Shown here in pieces: positions 10,101 to 21,794 of a DNA stretch of 64,000 nucleotides (the first letter of the stretch is position 1; the number at the start of each line of letters is the position of its first letter). The stretch spans positions 159,178 to 223,177 of the forward strand of contig NW_025900008.1 in NCBI RefSeq assembly GCF_022539505.1, given 5' to 3'. The notes beneath the pieces were generated by a model. The model saw nothing but the letters and a program-made list of their open reading frames with translations, ran no database searches and was not told where the DNA came from. Position numbers and translations under genes: made by a program. The DNA comes from Lolium rigidum (taxonomy: Eukaryota; Streptophyta; Magnoliopsida; Poales; Poaceae).

Positions 10101-12125
10101 ACGAGACTCTGCTTCGGAAAACAAAGTGCTCCTGATTTCTTCTTTTGCTGGCGGTGACAAAGAAAAATGTGATGCTGAAGTTCCTTCGATGAGATATCTT
10201 ATTTTTGATGCAAAAGGCAGCTTCAAATTATTGGAATTTGACAATAAGCTTCCTGCCTCCTCCTCCACCTGGCTATGTCCTGAGAAGCCATGTGGCAAAA
10301 CTGAATTATGCTTACTCAAGCAGTCCTGGAGAGTATTGGCAACTTCATGCAACAAAGAAGTGATCATTCTTTCCTCGAACTTATAATTTGTTCTATAGGA
10401 ATTGCTGATTATATTGAATAAAATGGTGTGGTGGGATTGATTTTTGACATCTTGAAGGAGTATCCTATCTAGACCATGGTTGAGCCACAATTGTTCCACC
10501 TGTGTGTACTGCAATGCATGAGAATTATTAGTTAGTTAAATGTGGATATTGTACTTTAACTTACAACATGAATCATACACTGAACATTTAATGGTTCTTG
10601 AGAAGGCAGGTATTTCCCATTTATACAGAAGAAAATATAGCTAACATGCAGAAATTGGCAAGGCTACATCTGAAAACAGAGGATAGACTTACCTCCTTAG
10701 TGAATTAAATATTAGACATCGTTCAAAAAAGCGGTCCTGAGGGTACACTCCAACGGAAAATTAAGCTCATAGGTAGCAAACCGCTTCGCTTTGGCCCTGA
10801 GCGGCCCATTAAGCGCTGAGCGGGAAAAAAAAAGCCCCCCGGTTAGTGTTAGGAACCAATCGACCACTCTAGTCTCGACCCAAGAATGAATAGAGAGGCG
10901 GCGCCATTGAAGCTCTTCCGGGTTCCACCATTGAACCTCTCCCACGCGCCGCTGGTCAAGCTCCTCCCGCACTGCCCTCCACTTCTTACCCCAGGCCGCC
11001 TAGCCAACGACCCCCTCCTCCAGCAACTCGTTCCCCTCGCCCCCTCTCCGTCCAGATCAACCTACTCCGCTACTCACTGCCGGCCGCTACGCATCAGGTG
11101 TTCCTTTCGTCCACATCTCATGCATGTGTTGCAAACTTGCATTGCATGTTGTTGTGTGTGTTTGCTGGTACTACTACTGCTTAAGCTTGCAGAAATTACA
11201 CAAGATCTTGCTCACGATTGATTGTCTGTACGGTTCCTTACAAAACGCTTAAGCTTCAGTTCCTCTGAGCGGAGCCTCACCGCTCGCTTAGCGGCTTATA
11301 ATTGTAAGAAAATACTAAACGGGTGAACATGCATGATGGTCAAAATGCTAGTACTGATCAATTGTCACTGAAACTTGATTTAACACAACAGTAAAATAAG
11401 GAAAATAACACAGAGATGAAACATGACAGTCATAATGTTACTGCTCAGGTGTTAGTCAATTTCACTTGGTTTCATGGTCATTCATGAAGGACGCTGCTTA
11501 TAATATGGAAAGTAAATCTACATGTAAGTAATTCTACATGTAAAAAGGCAGTGACATGTAAATCTACATGAAGTTTCGTGATAGATCATAAAAAAAGCAA
11601 ATCTTGGAAGTAATTCTACATGTAATTCTCCTGAGACACAAATTCCACCTCATGTGCAAAAGTGCAATACCAGATACCATAAATCCAAGCAAAAAAAGGC
11701 AGTGACATGTGTATCACACAAGGAAATCAACATTAGTGTCTTCAGCGTTTGTTTTATTAGTATTGCCTTTAGCCCGGTATATGGTTTGTAGCAGGATTAC
11801 AAGTATAAGTAGCGTCATTGTTTTGCTGATGACCACAAACTATTGGCTTCTTGGTTTATTGTTCTTTGCACACAATTCTTCTAACCTCAGTAATCCATCA
11901 ACGGAGCAAATATGGTATACATATGCCTGAACAAAATTAAATTCTTACCAATTCATCACCTATTTTACTTGGAAGAGGCCGATGGGGAGGTGCTGGTGGC
12001 CAAAATAAGTTCTTCCTGATTGCGGCGACTAGCTGCAGCCCGTCACAGTCTGTGGGCGTGAGGAGTAGGAGAGAGATGAGGCATGCGCTGAGGAGCAATT
12101 TCAATTTGCTCCTCGGCCGCCTCAT
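7149..12125 (-). CDS. class I formin (actin nucleator), six exons
   Basis: Exons, in transcription order: 12125-11949, 10508-9887, 9803-8924, 8795-8599, 8350-8115, 8042-7149. All introns are GT-AG and all phases join, giving 3006 bp (1001 residues). Exon 1 encodes a signal peptide (MRRPRSK followed by a Leu-rich core). Exon 2 gives an extracellular part and a membrane span (VVLGLAVGCVALVALIVYFC). Exon 3 is the proline-rich FH1 region, with four PPPPPPPGASA-type units, and the start of FH2 (KLKPFFWDKV). FH2 continues to exon 6, which has the hallmark GNRMNDGTFRGGAQAFKLDTL. The tail is Ala/Lys- and Ser-rich. Class I plant formins sit in the plasma membrane, bind wall-side material and nucleate or bundle actin through FH2 using profilin-actin delivered by FH1. 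An alternative exon 2 start at 10499 (9 bp shorter) is equally in phase. The gene appears intact. Confidence 0.9.
9225..9365. repeat. 33-bp in-frame repeats in formin FH1
   Basis: A 33-bp unit (GGTGCTGATGCTCCT plus six GGT) repeats four times on the plus strand; on the coding strand it encodes the 11-residue unit PPPPPPPGASA. Such tracts vary in length between alleles and set the number of profilin-binding sites. Confidence 0.85.
10509..11948. other. formin intron 1 with a GC-rich inserted segment
   Basis: The 1440-bp intron holds, from about 10718 to 11300, a segment with a GC-rich, gene-like middle (a 111-codon plus-strand frame at 10886-11221 starting MNREAAPLKLFRV). Its edges are loosely inverted: GCGGTCCTGAGGG near 10732 and the complement of GCGGTGAGGC near 11278. 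This could be a degenerate TIR element carrying a captured gene start, but no clear TSD was found. Confidence 0.3.
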
Positions 12126-13090
12126 CCTATATTATTTGCTTGCTTAATCGACTCCTAATTTATCGCCCAATCAGCCATTGCTCCCAAATGGGGATCGATC
12201 CCCAATTCCTCGCTTGATTATTCTCTCCAATGTGCTGATCTTGAGACCAAAACTCTCGGATTCGTTATCGAAATTATGTGCGCAAAATGTTGGCCCGAAT
12301 TCGATAAGATTATAACTCGGCTCGGGGCTGCTTCCTGGATACAATTAACCACGGAAATGTTAACAACAGCAAGAGGAATAGGGGGGAAATATAAACTTTC
12401 GGCGGAGTAGTTACTCCTAGTAAATTCCAAAAACTAAGTCGGATTTGCGGTTCTTGCATCCAGCGGGAAAGGAGGAAACAAAGAGAGAGAGAGAGAAAAA
12501 AACCTCCGATTTTTGGCGGCCCGAAACAAATTTCGCCAGAGGAGAATGAGCCACCGCCAATCCACGAGCGCGGGCATGATACGGCGGACGGAAATCGAAA
12601 AAAAAGGAAAATGGAGTAGCCTCCCGTCCCTTGTTGCTTCATAGCTTGCTATTTTTGGGGACTGCTTTTCTGAGAGGAAGGAGGAAGAAGAGGCTCCCCT
12701 TGAGGCTAGGAGGCTCAAAAGGCTGTCTGATTAACGTGCGATTTGATTCTGGAATCTAGCAACCACGAGAATCACGGGATATAGTATCGGATTTGCTACT
12801 GAAAATTAGCTTAGGCCTTAATGTATAACCGTCCGTCCTTAATGTATAACCGTCACATGTAGATATCACACTCCCGTTATGTGCGTATGCGTAAACATCT
12901 ACGTCTATACTGTGTTTCGCAAAAAAAATACATGAGGGATTTCTGCACGTGCAGTTAGTCTATTAGATTTCAAGTACTGTATTAATTGTACTGTGTTTCG
13001 CAAAAAAAAAAAAAAAAAAAAACTAACTCAGCCAATGTTTCTTGGTGCAAGAACTAGACACGGAGAGTTTTTGTGTTACATCTACACGGT
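12126..13090. other. formin upstream region
   Basis: Non-coding 5' flank of the minus-strand formin gene. It includes a GA-rich tract (about 12480-12500), a direct duplication CCTTAATGTATAACCGTC (about 12817-12855) and two copies of TACTGTGTTTCGCAAAAAAA (about 12908 and 12990). The second runs into an A tract of about 20 bases, which may be an old retroposon tail. Confidence 0.4.
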
Positions 13091-14453
13091 AGCTATAAAA
13101 TTTGTGGAAACCATATCTGGTCATAGCACCAACCGCTCGGGTCGTCCCCCTCCTGGGCGACCTAGGGCGGAAACCCTAGCCGCCGCCGCCGCCGTCCTCC
13201 CCTCCTCCTCCCGCCCTCCTCGTCGTCCCCGGAGGTCGTCGCCGGCGGCCGGCGCGCGGCTGGTGATGGGGGCGGCGGGGCTCCTCGCATGATCCCTCCG
13301 GTGCGGCGGAAGGAGGCTAGCCTCCGCACGGGGGGATGGCCCCGGACCGTGGAGGGTGGTGGCGGCGCGGCCCCTCGCCGGGAGGCCGGTGATGGTGGCG
13401 GCGGCATGGCCTTGATGCGGGGGCGCAGCTCTCCTCTTCCTCGTCGCGACCTTCGGGCGGGCGGTGATGGGGGCGGCGTAGCAAACCCGGAACCCGGCGG
13501 CGCGATCCTCTCCTTCCGTCCTAGCCTCGGCATCGCCGGGCCGGCGGTGATGGAGACGGATCTCGCACTCGCTCCTCCTCATGGTTTGGGACCACGGCAC
13601 CAAGGGCGGCGGCCCCGGATGGCGGTGGCGCCGTCGACCCGGTGGCGGGTGGCGGGCGTGGTCCTAGGGTCTCTCTTGCGTGAAGAGGAAGACCTACGGA
13701 GGCCTGGACTCGTGATCTAGCCGGAGTGTTGAGTTCCGGAAGGCTCCGCCGGCGAATGTAACGGTGCTTTGTGCCCGGAGTTTGCTGGATCGGTGGTATT
13801 CGGTCGTGCGCACCCATGCTTTTATTCCGACCGTTTGGTCTGGAGGGAGCGGCGCGAAGCTCTTTTTCTGTGTTGACATCAAGTGACTATGGATCCATGA
13901 TGAAAGTCGAAAGAAGAGAAGTACATGAAGGCCGGAGGGAGGACTAGCTAAGGGAGGTTCAAGTCTTCGCGCTGTTGAGGGACTTGCTTGGTGTTCCGGG
14001 CCTCACAACAGCGGTATGATAGTGGGGGCGACAACATATGTGAAGTTCGAGTCCTACCTTTCGGGGTGAAATCCCAAGGTCCGGCCTTAGCTGGTTGTGC
14101 CCGGCAATGACCTTGTTGGAGGCATTGTTTTGAGAGTGGGGACTATCTTCGGGGTGAAAACCTAAGATCGTTGATCGGGCGACGACGGTGTTAGAGCACC
14201 TTGTTCCCTTCTTGGAGGCGTCGTTTTTGGAGAGTCTGTACTTCAGGTGTTGTCTTGGCGGTGGATGTATTGTTGTTGTTAGGCCCGAGATACTGTAGCG
14301 GGACTTTTATTTCTTAGTTTTCTTTTCCTTTTTTTGGCTGTGTGCATCCGTAGTGCCATTAGGGTGGTGCGTTGTTGCAGAGGCTGGGTGTAATTGATAT
14401 CTTTTTGATATTAATATATTCCCTTTATCGGAAAAAAGCTATAAAATTTGTGT
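13091..14453 (+). mobile_element. non-autonomous LINE-like retroposon, 16-bp TSD
   Basis: A perfect 16-bp repeat AGCTATAAAATTTGTG at 13091-13106 and 14438-14453 flanks a 1331-bp body (13107-14437). The body ends TTTGATATTAATATATTCCC-TTATCGG followed by A's, a 3' end I associate with grass non-LTR retroposons. The 5' part is very GC-rich with AAACCCTAGCCGCCGCCGCC near 13170. Long open frames on both strands in the GC-rich half show no endonuclease or reverse transcriptase motif, so it would move by borrowed LINE machinery. Confidence 0.8.
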
Positions 14454-14578
14454 TCTTCTTGTACTTTTAAGTACGGAGTACCAGAACTTAAACAAAACGA
14501 ACCAATGATCTGACCAATAAATCGTGAACCGAGAGGCTTACACGATTCGGTCACCATGCGGTTATTATAGAGAGCACG

Positions 14579-14864
14579 TACTTCCCCGTCCTCAAATAAG
14601 TCTATATCTAGCTTTAAATTTTATCCACAAAAAAGTGTACTTCTATCTTCTTAATACACTTTAATTGCTTCTCTCTCATCGCACGGAAATCAAACCTAAT
14701 AATATTGAGCATATGTTTTCCTTATTTTCTACATGCACTTAGCTTATTGGAGGTGAAAGAATTAAAGAGATGCACTTAGCTCATCTTCCCAATGCATTTT
14801 CACTCTACTTCATAATTTATCTTGAAAAACCCGCATCTACACTTATTTATGGACGGAGGGAGTA
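14579..14864 (+). mobile_element. Tc1/Mariner-type MITE, copy 2
   Basis: Ends TACTTCCCCGTCC and GGACGGAGGGAGTA form TIRs with TA at both borders. Same family as 2618-2909, in opposite orientation. No coding capacity. Confidence 0.75.
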
Positions 14865-15479
14865 TGATAGTTTTATTATTATTTATTATAGTTGCAACTT
14901 ATAAGTAGGGTTGCAACTCAGATTTTTTTTTTAGTGTGTGGTGTTGCCATCGAGATTTTCGTATGTTTGTTAGTATGGTGATAACTGGGGTTTTTTTTGC
15001 AGTTGCAACTGAGATTTTTTCTGTTTGCAAGTATTGTTGCAACTCAGACTTCTTTCAATAATAAAATATTTTTCAGTTGGAAATATGGTTGTAATTATGT
15101 TTTTTTATAGTTACAAATGGAGTTGGAACTGAAAAAAATTCTAGTTGCATGTCGCTGCAACTAGAATTATCCGGTTGCAATGGGTTGCAACTAATAATTT
15201 TTCCAGTTGCAAGCGAGCTAGCAACAGAGAACTTTTTTATGTGTTTAAATTTTGAAAATGTTACCATTTTTTTCCGCATCGGGATGTTATTTTACCCAAT
15301 ACGACAGGGAAAAAATTAACTTACAAATTTTTGAAAAAATGGTTAGATAGGAAAAGGAAAAAAAAGAAATAGCTACAAAAAACACTGACTTCATTTTATT
15401 CATGAACCCTAGAGAGAACCATATAGTATTATACTATTTACTTAGTATAGTTGTTCTCGGGCAAACAAGGAAAGGGGAG
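14865..15479. repeat. degenerate GTTGCAACT-rich repeat
   Basis: From about 14890 to 15230 the motif GTTGCAACT(G/C)AGATTTTT and its variants recur six or more times with irregular spacing, in both orientations (GTTGCAAC is itself palindromic). The rest is AT-rich with no gene seen. Confidence 0.5.
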
Positions 15480-16783
15480 TAAGAGCATCTCCATATAGTT
15501 GTTCCCGATAGCGGTCCGATAGCCATTTTGGGGCCGGCGCGGTTTTGCTTAAACCGGCGTGCCCCAAAAAGCGTCGGCGCGGTTTCGAGCCCAATAAAAA
15601 CGACGGTAACCCCATGTTGGCCACTTCGCAAAGGGCGTGAATCGGACGCTCCGGCGCCAAGCGCCACATCAGATCCCGCGATCGCTCGCCGCTTCCCGTG
15701 CGTACTCGGCGTTTCTCGCGCGTTCTTCCCGCCATTTCTCATCGCTTCCCGCGCGTACTCATTGTCGCCTATAAATGACACCTCCGCTCAACGGACACCA
15801 TAGCCGCCGCCGTAGCGAAAAATGTCTTGTCCCTTTCCTACCACGTACTCTTGCACGTTGCCTCCACCCCGTCTCCACCTTCGTCTCCACCTGCCGGCAC
15901 CCCCTATTTCGACGACATGGACGAGGACGTGGAGGAGGACCCGCAGCTCGCAGAATACGAGCAGTGGGAAGCGGCGGCGCCTGTGGCAACCGTAGATGCT
16001 TTTGTCGCGAACGAGCGGCACTAGCGGCAGGCCGATCGGCATCGGCGGGAGGCGGAGCGGCAGCAGCTACGGGAAGCGAATGCGTGGCATCGAGAGACGC
16101 GGGAGGATCGTCGGCGCCAAGATGAACTGCGACTGCGTCGGCATGTGGAGGCGTTGCAGCAACGGCTGCGGACGCAGAGGGTGGAGCACCAGCGGCGACG
16201 GGAGGAGCTGGAGCTGCAGCTTCGGCAGGAGGCGGGGGCCGCGGATTTGGCGGCTTGGGAGGAGGAAGCGGCGGCGGCGGTAGCGGAAGCGAAGGACGAC
16301 GAGTCCCTCGACTAGTCCGATGATGGGCCAGACGTGGAGTAGTAGGCGGCGCAACAGAAGGCGATCCTCGAGTCCTTCGAGTCGCTCAAGAAGGTGGAGG
16401 ATGACGCCCATGCCCGTGAGGAGGATAACGAGGAGTGGTGGCGCCGCCGTCGACCTCTCCATCGAGGCGGACCGCCGCTTCTCCACCGAGCATAGGGAAC
16501 GGCTACGCGAGGACCGGGAGAAGCAGCGGCGCAGCATACGAGAAGCTGTGATTCGGTCGGGCGGTGCCATCCAATGCACCATTGGGCTGCCAGTAGGCTA
16601 CAAGTGTAGCAATGTAGTAAATTTGTAATATATACGTAAAATGGAAAATCTTTATTTTAGCTATCAGGCCCACTATATTGGAGATAACGGTGTGGAAACT
16701 AGTTCCCCAAACGGAGGATGGTGTGCCGACGTACACGCACTTGATACGGTAGCATCGGCGACTATTTGGGCGAGATGCTCTAA
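15480..16783 (+). mobile_element. PIF/Harbinger-like element 1
   Basis: TAA (15480-15482) then GAGCATCTCC opens the element, and GAGATGCTC then TAA (16781-16783) closes it, giving a 1298-bp body (15483-16780) with a TAA TSD. The 3-bp TWA-type TSD and short TIR are the PIF/Harbinger signature. No DDE transposase is visible, so it is non-autonomous. It contains its own TATA-like CTATAAATG (about 15769) and a charged reading frame (next entry). Confidence 0.8.
15827..16580 (+). pseudogene. charged coiled-coil-like ORF of Harbinger element 1 (broken)
   Basis: The plus-strand frame starting at 15827 reads TPYFDDMDEDVEEDPQLAEY early on. After an in-frame TAG at 16022-16024 it continues with Arg/Glu/Gln-rich sequence (for example RREELELQLRQEAG), meets further stops near 16313 and 16340, and then gives ESLKKVEDDAHAREEDNEEW. 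Composition suggests a long charged helix. The three or more stops make it non-functional. The family is not recognised; it resembles accessory proteins encoded by grass Harbinger derivatives rather than a host gene. Confidence 0.4.
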
Positions 16784-17360
16784 AAGTATCCCACGAAAAG
16801 GAAAGAATTGCAGTTTGCACGAGGTCCTGTTCCAGGCGTTGCAAAGACCACCAGGTCTACGTCTTTTTTGCAACATCCACCGGACCTTGTACTAATCTGT
16901 TGCATTCTAGTTTAAATTTTACTTTGCCTTGCGTTGATAGCTTTATTAGCAGCAGGTCCCACACAGCCAGCGTTGATATAAAATGTCCAAGTTGTTTTTT
17001 TATAAGGAGATATCATGCCAAAATTTTCTCAAATACTTTTCTTCAGGTTTGTTTGTAAGAGCATCTCCAACAGGCACACTATATTCCGGCGCGCTAAACC
17101 TCGCTTCCGTCGCGCTGTAAACTGATAGCGCACGCTGGGCGGAAATTTGCCCCGCCGGATGCTCTATTTTGCAGTGCATGCGCGGGTGGTAAAAGTGCTC
17201 CTCCGCCGGGCGCGCTATTATGCAGCGCGCGGCGTGGCTCGAACGACTATTTTAATCGTTTTTGGTTCGAAATAGATCAAACAAAACTCGAAAAATTAAA
17301 ATACGAATATATTAAAAGTTCGACGGTACAGCGACATTTTATTTAAAACTACCCTAAAAT

Positions 17361-17902
17361 CTACTCTGAGTTCCAATCGAAGTCCAACGAGTGGGTGCTG
17401 TCGGACGCCGGAGTAGTGTCAGACACCGGAGTAGACGTCCACTCGAAGGAGGAGGAGGAGGAGAGGACGATCATCGACGGCCCGGCGCCGTTTTTCTTCT
17501 CCTCCACCCTCCTCGCCTCCTTCTCCGCCCTCGCCGCCTTCCTCACCGCCGACTCCGCCGTGCGCTTCTCGCGGCCCGCCTTCTTCTTCGCCGCCGCCGC
17601 CTTCTGCTCCTCCTTCGGCGCGTAGAACGCCTCCATCGCGGCGACTCGAGGCAGAGGCGCCCATCGCGCTCCGCGATGAGAAGCCGCTGCTCGAGCTCGC
17701 GCTAGCGCCGCTGCTCCTCCGCCTGCTCCCGCGTCCACACATCGTGGAAGTTCATTGTGCGGCGGGAGCGGCCGAGGTGCCAGGCGACGACGTCGTAGGC
17801 GCGCACTGCCTCGTGCGTCGTGTCGAAGGTGCCCAGGCGGATGCGCTCCTCGCCGGAGCGAATCTCGGCGTCGAAGCGGCCGCTTGGCCGCTGATAACCC
17901 AC
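17361..17902 (-). pseudogene. AP2/ERF-like ORF, C-terminal part
   Basis: The frame RPSGRFDAEIRSG-ERIRLGTFDTTHEAVRAYD--AW-LG--R-MNF is an AP2/ERF DNA-binding domain (β-strand signature AEIR, WLGTF-like LGTF, then the AA-AYD helix). It ends at a stop at 17702. A frameshift then leads to another frame (to 17361) with a Lys/Glu/Ala-rich helix and a Ser/acidic tail ending DSTHSLDFDWNSE, which looks like the original C-terminus. The N-terminus lies on the far side of the LTR retrotransposon, at about 39325-39372. The ORF is therefore split, frameshifted and non-functional. Confidence 0.65.
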
Positions 17903-19286
17903 AAGTATAGGGGATCGCAGCAGTCTTCGCGGGTAGTAAAACCCAATTTATTGATTCGACACAAGGGGAGACAAAGAATACTTGAAAGCCTTAACAGCGG
18001 AGTTGTCAATTCAGCTGCACCTGGAAACAGTCTTGCTCGCAAGAGTTTATCAATAGTAATGAGTTTTATAGCGGTAGCAGTAGTGAAATAACAGCAGCAG
18101 AGTAACAGAGACAGCAGTAGTGATTATAGTAAACAACAGGATTAAAAATACTGTAGGCACGGGGACGGATAACGGGCGTTGCATGGATGAGAGAAACTCA
18201 TGTAACAATCAAGCAGGGCATTTGCAAATAATAATAAAACGGTGTCTAAGTACAAAGCAATCAATAGGCATGTGTTCCAATTATAGTCGTACGTGCTCGC
18301 AATGAGAAACTTGCACGACATCTTTTGTCCTACCAGCCGGTGGCAGCCGGGCCTCAAGGGAATCTACTGGATATTAAGGTACTCCTTTTAATAGAGTACC
18401 GGAGCAAAGCATTAACACTCCGTGAACACATGTGATCCTCACATCACTACCATCCCCTCCGGTTGTCCCGATTTCTGTCACTTTGGGGCCATTGGTTTCG
18501 GACAGCGACATGTGTATACAACTTGCAGGTAAGACCATAAACAATGAATATCATGATGAAATAATAACATGTTCAGATCTGAGATCATAGCACTCGGGCC
18601 CTAGTGACAAGCATTAAGCATAACAAGTTGCAACAATATCATCAAAGTACCAATTACGGACACTAGGCACTATGCCCTATCAATCTTATACTATTACATG
18701 ACCAATCTCATCCAATCCCTACCATCCTCTTCAGCCTACAGCGGGGGAATTACTCACACATGGATGGGGGAAACATGGCTGGTTGATGAAGAGGCGTCGG
18801 TGGTGATGGTGGCGATGATCTCCTCCAATTCCCCGTCCCGGCGGAGTGCCAGAACGGAGACTTCTGGCTCCCGAGACGGAGTTTCGCGATGTGGCGGCGT
18901 TCTGGAGGTTCTGGCGACTTCGACTTCTCCCCGTGTGTTTTTAGGTCGAGGGCGATAAGTAGTCCGAAGGAGGGCGTCGGAGGCCGGCCGAGGGGGCCAC
19001 ACGCTAGGGCCGCGCGCCCCCTCCTGGGCCGCGCCGCCCTAGGGTGTGGGGCCCTCGGGCCTCCACCGACTTGCCCTTCGGCTCCGTGAGTCTTCTGGGA
19101 AAATAGGGTCTTCTGTATAAATTCCGAGGTTTTTCCTGAAAGTTGGATTTCTGCACAAAAACGAGACACCAGAACAGTTCTGCTGAAAACAGCGTTAGTC
19201 CGTGTTAGTTGCATCCAAAACACACAAATTAGAGGCAAAACAATAGCAAAAATGTTCGGGAAAGTAGATACGTTTTGGACGTATCA
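17892..19286 (-). repeat. Athila-type element A: 3' LTR
   Basis: TGATAACCCACAAG...GACGTATCA, 1395 bp. Partner LTR at 37934-39324. Preceded by the TSD GCCGC (17887-17891). On the minus strand, the LTR starts TGATACGTCCAAAACGTATC, a 7-bp-arm palindrome. Confidence 0.9.
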
Positions 19287-19302
19287 ACTCCCCCAAGCTT
19301 AG
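19287..19302 (-). other. polypurine tract of element A
   Basis: On the minus strand, AAGCTTGGGGGAGT ends directly at the 3' LTR. A near copy (AAGCTTGGGGGAGG) lies at about 26571-26586, just downstream of the ORF-1-like gene. Confidence 0.75.
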
Positions 19303-20183
19303 CTTATTGCTTGTCCTCAAGCAATTCAGTTAACAACTGAGCGATAAAAGAACTTTCACGAACACATTTGTTCATATGATGTAAATATTCTCATGCTATG
19401 GCTAACACTTAGGCAGTTCATAATAAGATACATGCAAATAAGATCATCTAATAGCTATGTCAATCATGGAAAGGTACCAACAATTAATAATAAGCATCAT
19501 GAATCATGTATATAAGCAGGATTGCAATGTTCACAAAAGAGTATGATAGAGTGGTATCTCGCTTTCCCATATTTGATCAGCAAAACATAAATGCTCAGGC
19601 ACCTCTGAAGTTCATAGAAAGACTAGAAATAGTGATTGTCAAAGATAAAAGCATCAAAGTTATACTACAATCAATCATATTTTGAGACAAGCATATTATA
19701 CTAAGAATGACAGTTGTGCTCTCAAGAAAGTGCTCAAAGAAAGGATGGAGACACAACATAAAAGTAAAAGATTGACCCTTCGCGAGAGGAAGCGAGGGAT
19801 TAACATGCGCTAGAGCTTTTCATTTGTAAAGCGGGAGTAAAATTATTTTGAGAGGTGTTTGTTGTTGTCAACGAATGGTAATGGGTACACCAACTACCTC
19901 GCCAACCGGACTTTCAAGAGCGGCTCCCATGAAGGACGTTATCTCTACCGGCAAGGTAGATCATCCCTCTTCTCTTTTGTTTACACACGTATTTTAGTTT
20001 TATTATGGGTGACACTCCCCCCAATCTTTGCTTACACAAGCCATGGCTAACCGAATCCTCGGGTGCCTTCCATCAATCACATACCATGGAGGAGTGTCTA
20101 TTTGAAAAATTAAGTTGCTTACTGATGAATCAGAGCAAAACATGTGAAGAGAATTATTAGTGAAAGTTGATTAATTGGGGCTG
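19303..20183. other. element A 3' non-coding region
   Basis: AT-rich untranslated sequence of element A between its polypurine tract and the solo LTR insertion. No coding frame of note. Confidence 0.6.
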
Positions 20184-21794
20184 GGAACTGATGCGTGTAA
20201 TTGACACGTCCGTTGGGAACCCCAAGAGGAAGGTGTGATGCGCACAGCGGCAAGTTTTCCTCAGTAAGAAACCAAGGTTTAATCGAACCAGTAGGAGTCA
20301 AGAAGCACGTTGAAGGTTGATGGCGGCGGGATGTAGTGCGGCGCAACACCGGAGATTCCGGCGCCAACGTGGAACCTGCACAACACAACCAAAGTACTTT
20401 GCCCCAACGAAACGAGTGAGGTTGTCAATCTCACCGGCTTGCTGTAACAAAGGATTAACCGTATTGTGTGGAAGATGATTGTTTGCAAGAAAACGAGTAA
20501 AGAACAAGTATTGCAGCAGATTTGTATTTCGAGTATTAAAGAATGGACCGGGGTCCACGGTTCACTAGAGGTGTCTCTCCCATAAGATAAAAGCATGTTG
20601 GGTGAACAAATTACAGTCGGGCAATTGACAAATAGAGAGGGCATAACAATGCACATACATGTCATGATAAGTACAGTGAGATTTAATTGGGCATTACGAC
20701 AAAGTACATAGACCGCCATCCAACTGCATCTATGCCTAAAAAGTCCACCTTCGAGGTTATCGTCCGAACCCCCTCCGGTATTAAGTTGCAAAGCAACGGA
20801 CAATTGCATTAAGTATGGTGCGTAATGTAATCAACAACTACATCCTCGGACATAGCATCAATGTTTTATCCCTAGTGGCAACGAGCACAACACAACCTTA
20901 GGGGTTTCGTCACTCCCCAGGTGTCAATGCGAGGCATGAACCCACTATCGAGCATAAATACTCCCTCTTGGAGTTACTAGCATCAACTTGGCCAGAGCCT
21001 CTACTAATAACGGAGAGCATGCAAGATCATAAACAACACATATGTAATAACTTGATAATTAACATAACATGGTATTCTCTATCCATCGGATCCCAACAAA
21101 CACAACATATAGTATTACAGATAGATGATCTTGATCATGTTAGGCAGCTCACAAGATCCAACAATGAAGCACAATGAGGAGAAGACAACCATCTAGCTAC
21201 TGCTATGGACCCATAGTCCAGGGGTGAACTACTCACTCATCACTCCGGAGGCGACCATGGCGGTGTAGAGTCCTCCGGGAGATGAATCCCCTCTCCGGCA
21301 GGGTGCCGGAGGAGATCTCCAGAATCCCCCGAGATGGGATCGGCGGCGGCGGCGTCTCAGTAAGGTTTTCCGTATCGTGGTTTTTCGCCTCAGGGGTTTC
21401 GCGACGGAGGCTTTAAATAGGCGGAAGGGCAGAGTCGGAGGGCTAACGAGGGGCCCACACCATAGGGCGGCGCGGGCCCCCCTCCGGCCGCGCGGCCCTA
21501 TGGTGGCGGCGCCTCGTCGCCCCACTTCGTATCCCTTTCGGTCTTCTGGAAGGTTCGTGGCAAAATAGGACCCTGGGTCTTGATTTCGTCCAATTCCGAG
21601 AATATTTCGTTACTAGGATTTCTGAAACCAAAAACAGCAGAAAACAAGCAATCGGCTCTTCGGCATCTTGTTAATAGGTTAGTTCCAGAAAATGCACGAA
21701 TATGACATAAAGTGTGCATAAAACATGTAGGTATCATCAATAATATGGCATGGAACATAAGAAATTATCGATACGTTGGAGACGTATCAGGAAC
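20184..21794 (-). mobile_element. solo LTR of the element B family
   Basis: LTR body 20189-21789 (1601 bp), flanked by GGAAC on both sides (20184-20188 and 21790-21794). It aligns along its whole length with the LTRs of element B (28940-30536, 34013-35609). A TSD-flanked single LTR means that a full element inserted here and then lost its interior by LTR-LTR recombination. Confidence 0.9.

Noticed and set aside
13121..13817. Long ORFs on both strands in GC-rich sequence at 13.1-13.8 kb
   Set aside because: Low-complexity Arg/Pro/Gly translation within a TSD-flanked retroposon, with no domain motifs.
17391..17742. Arg/Leu- or Gly/Glu-rich ORFs opposite or beside the AP2-like frame
   Set aside because: Shadows of the Lys/Ala-rich tail of the AP2-like ORF.
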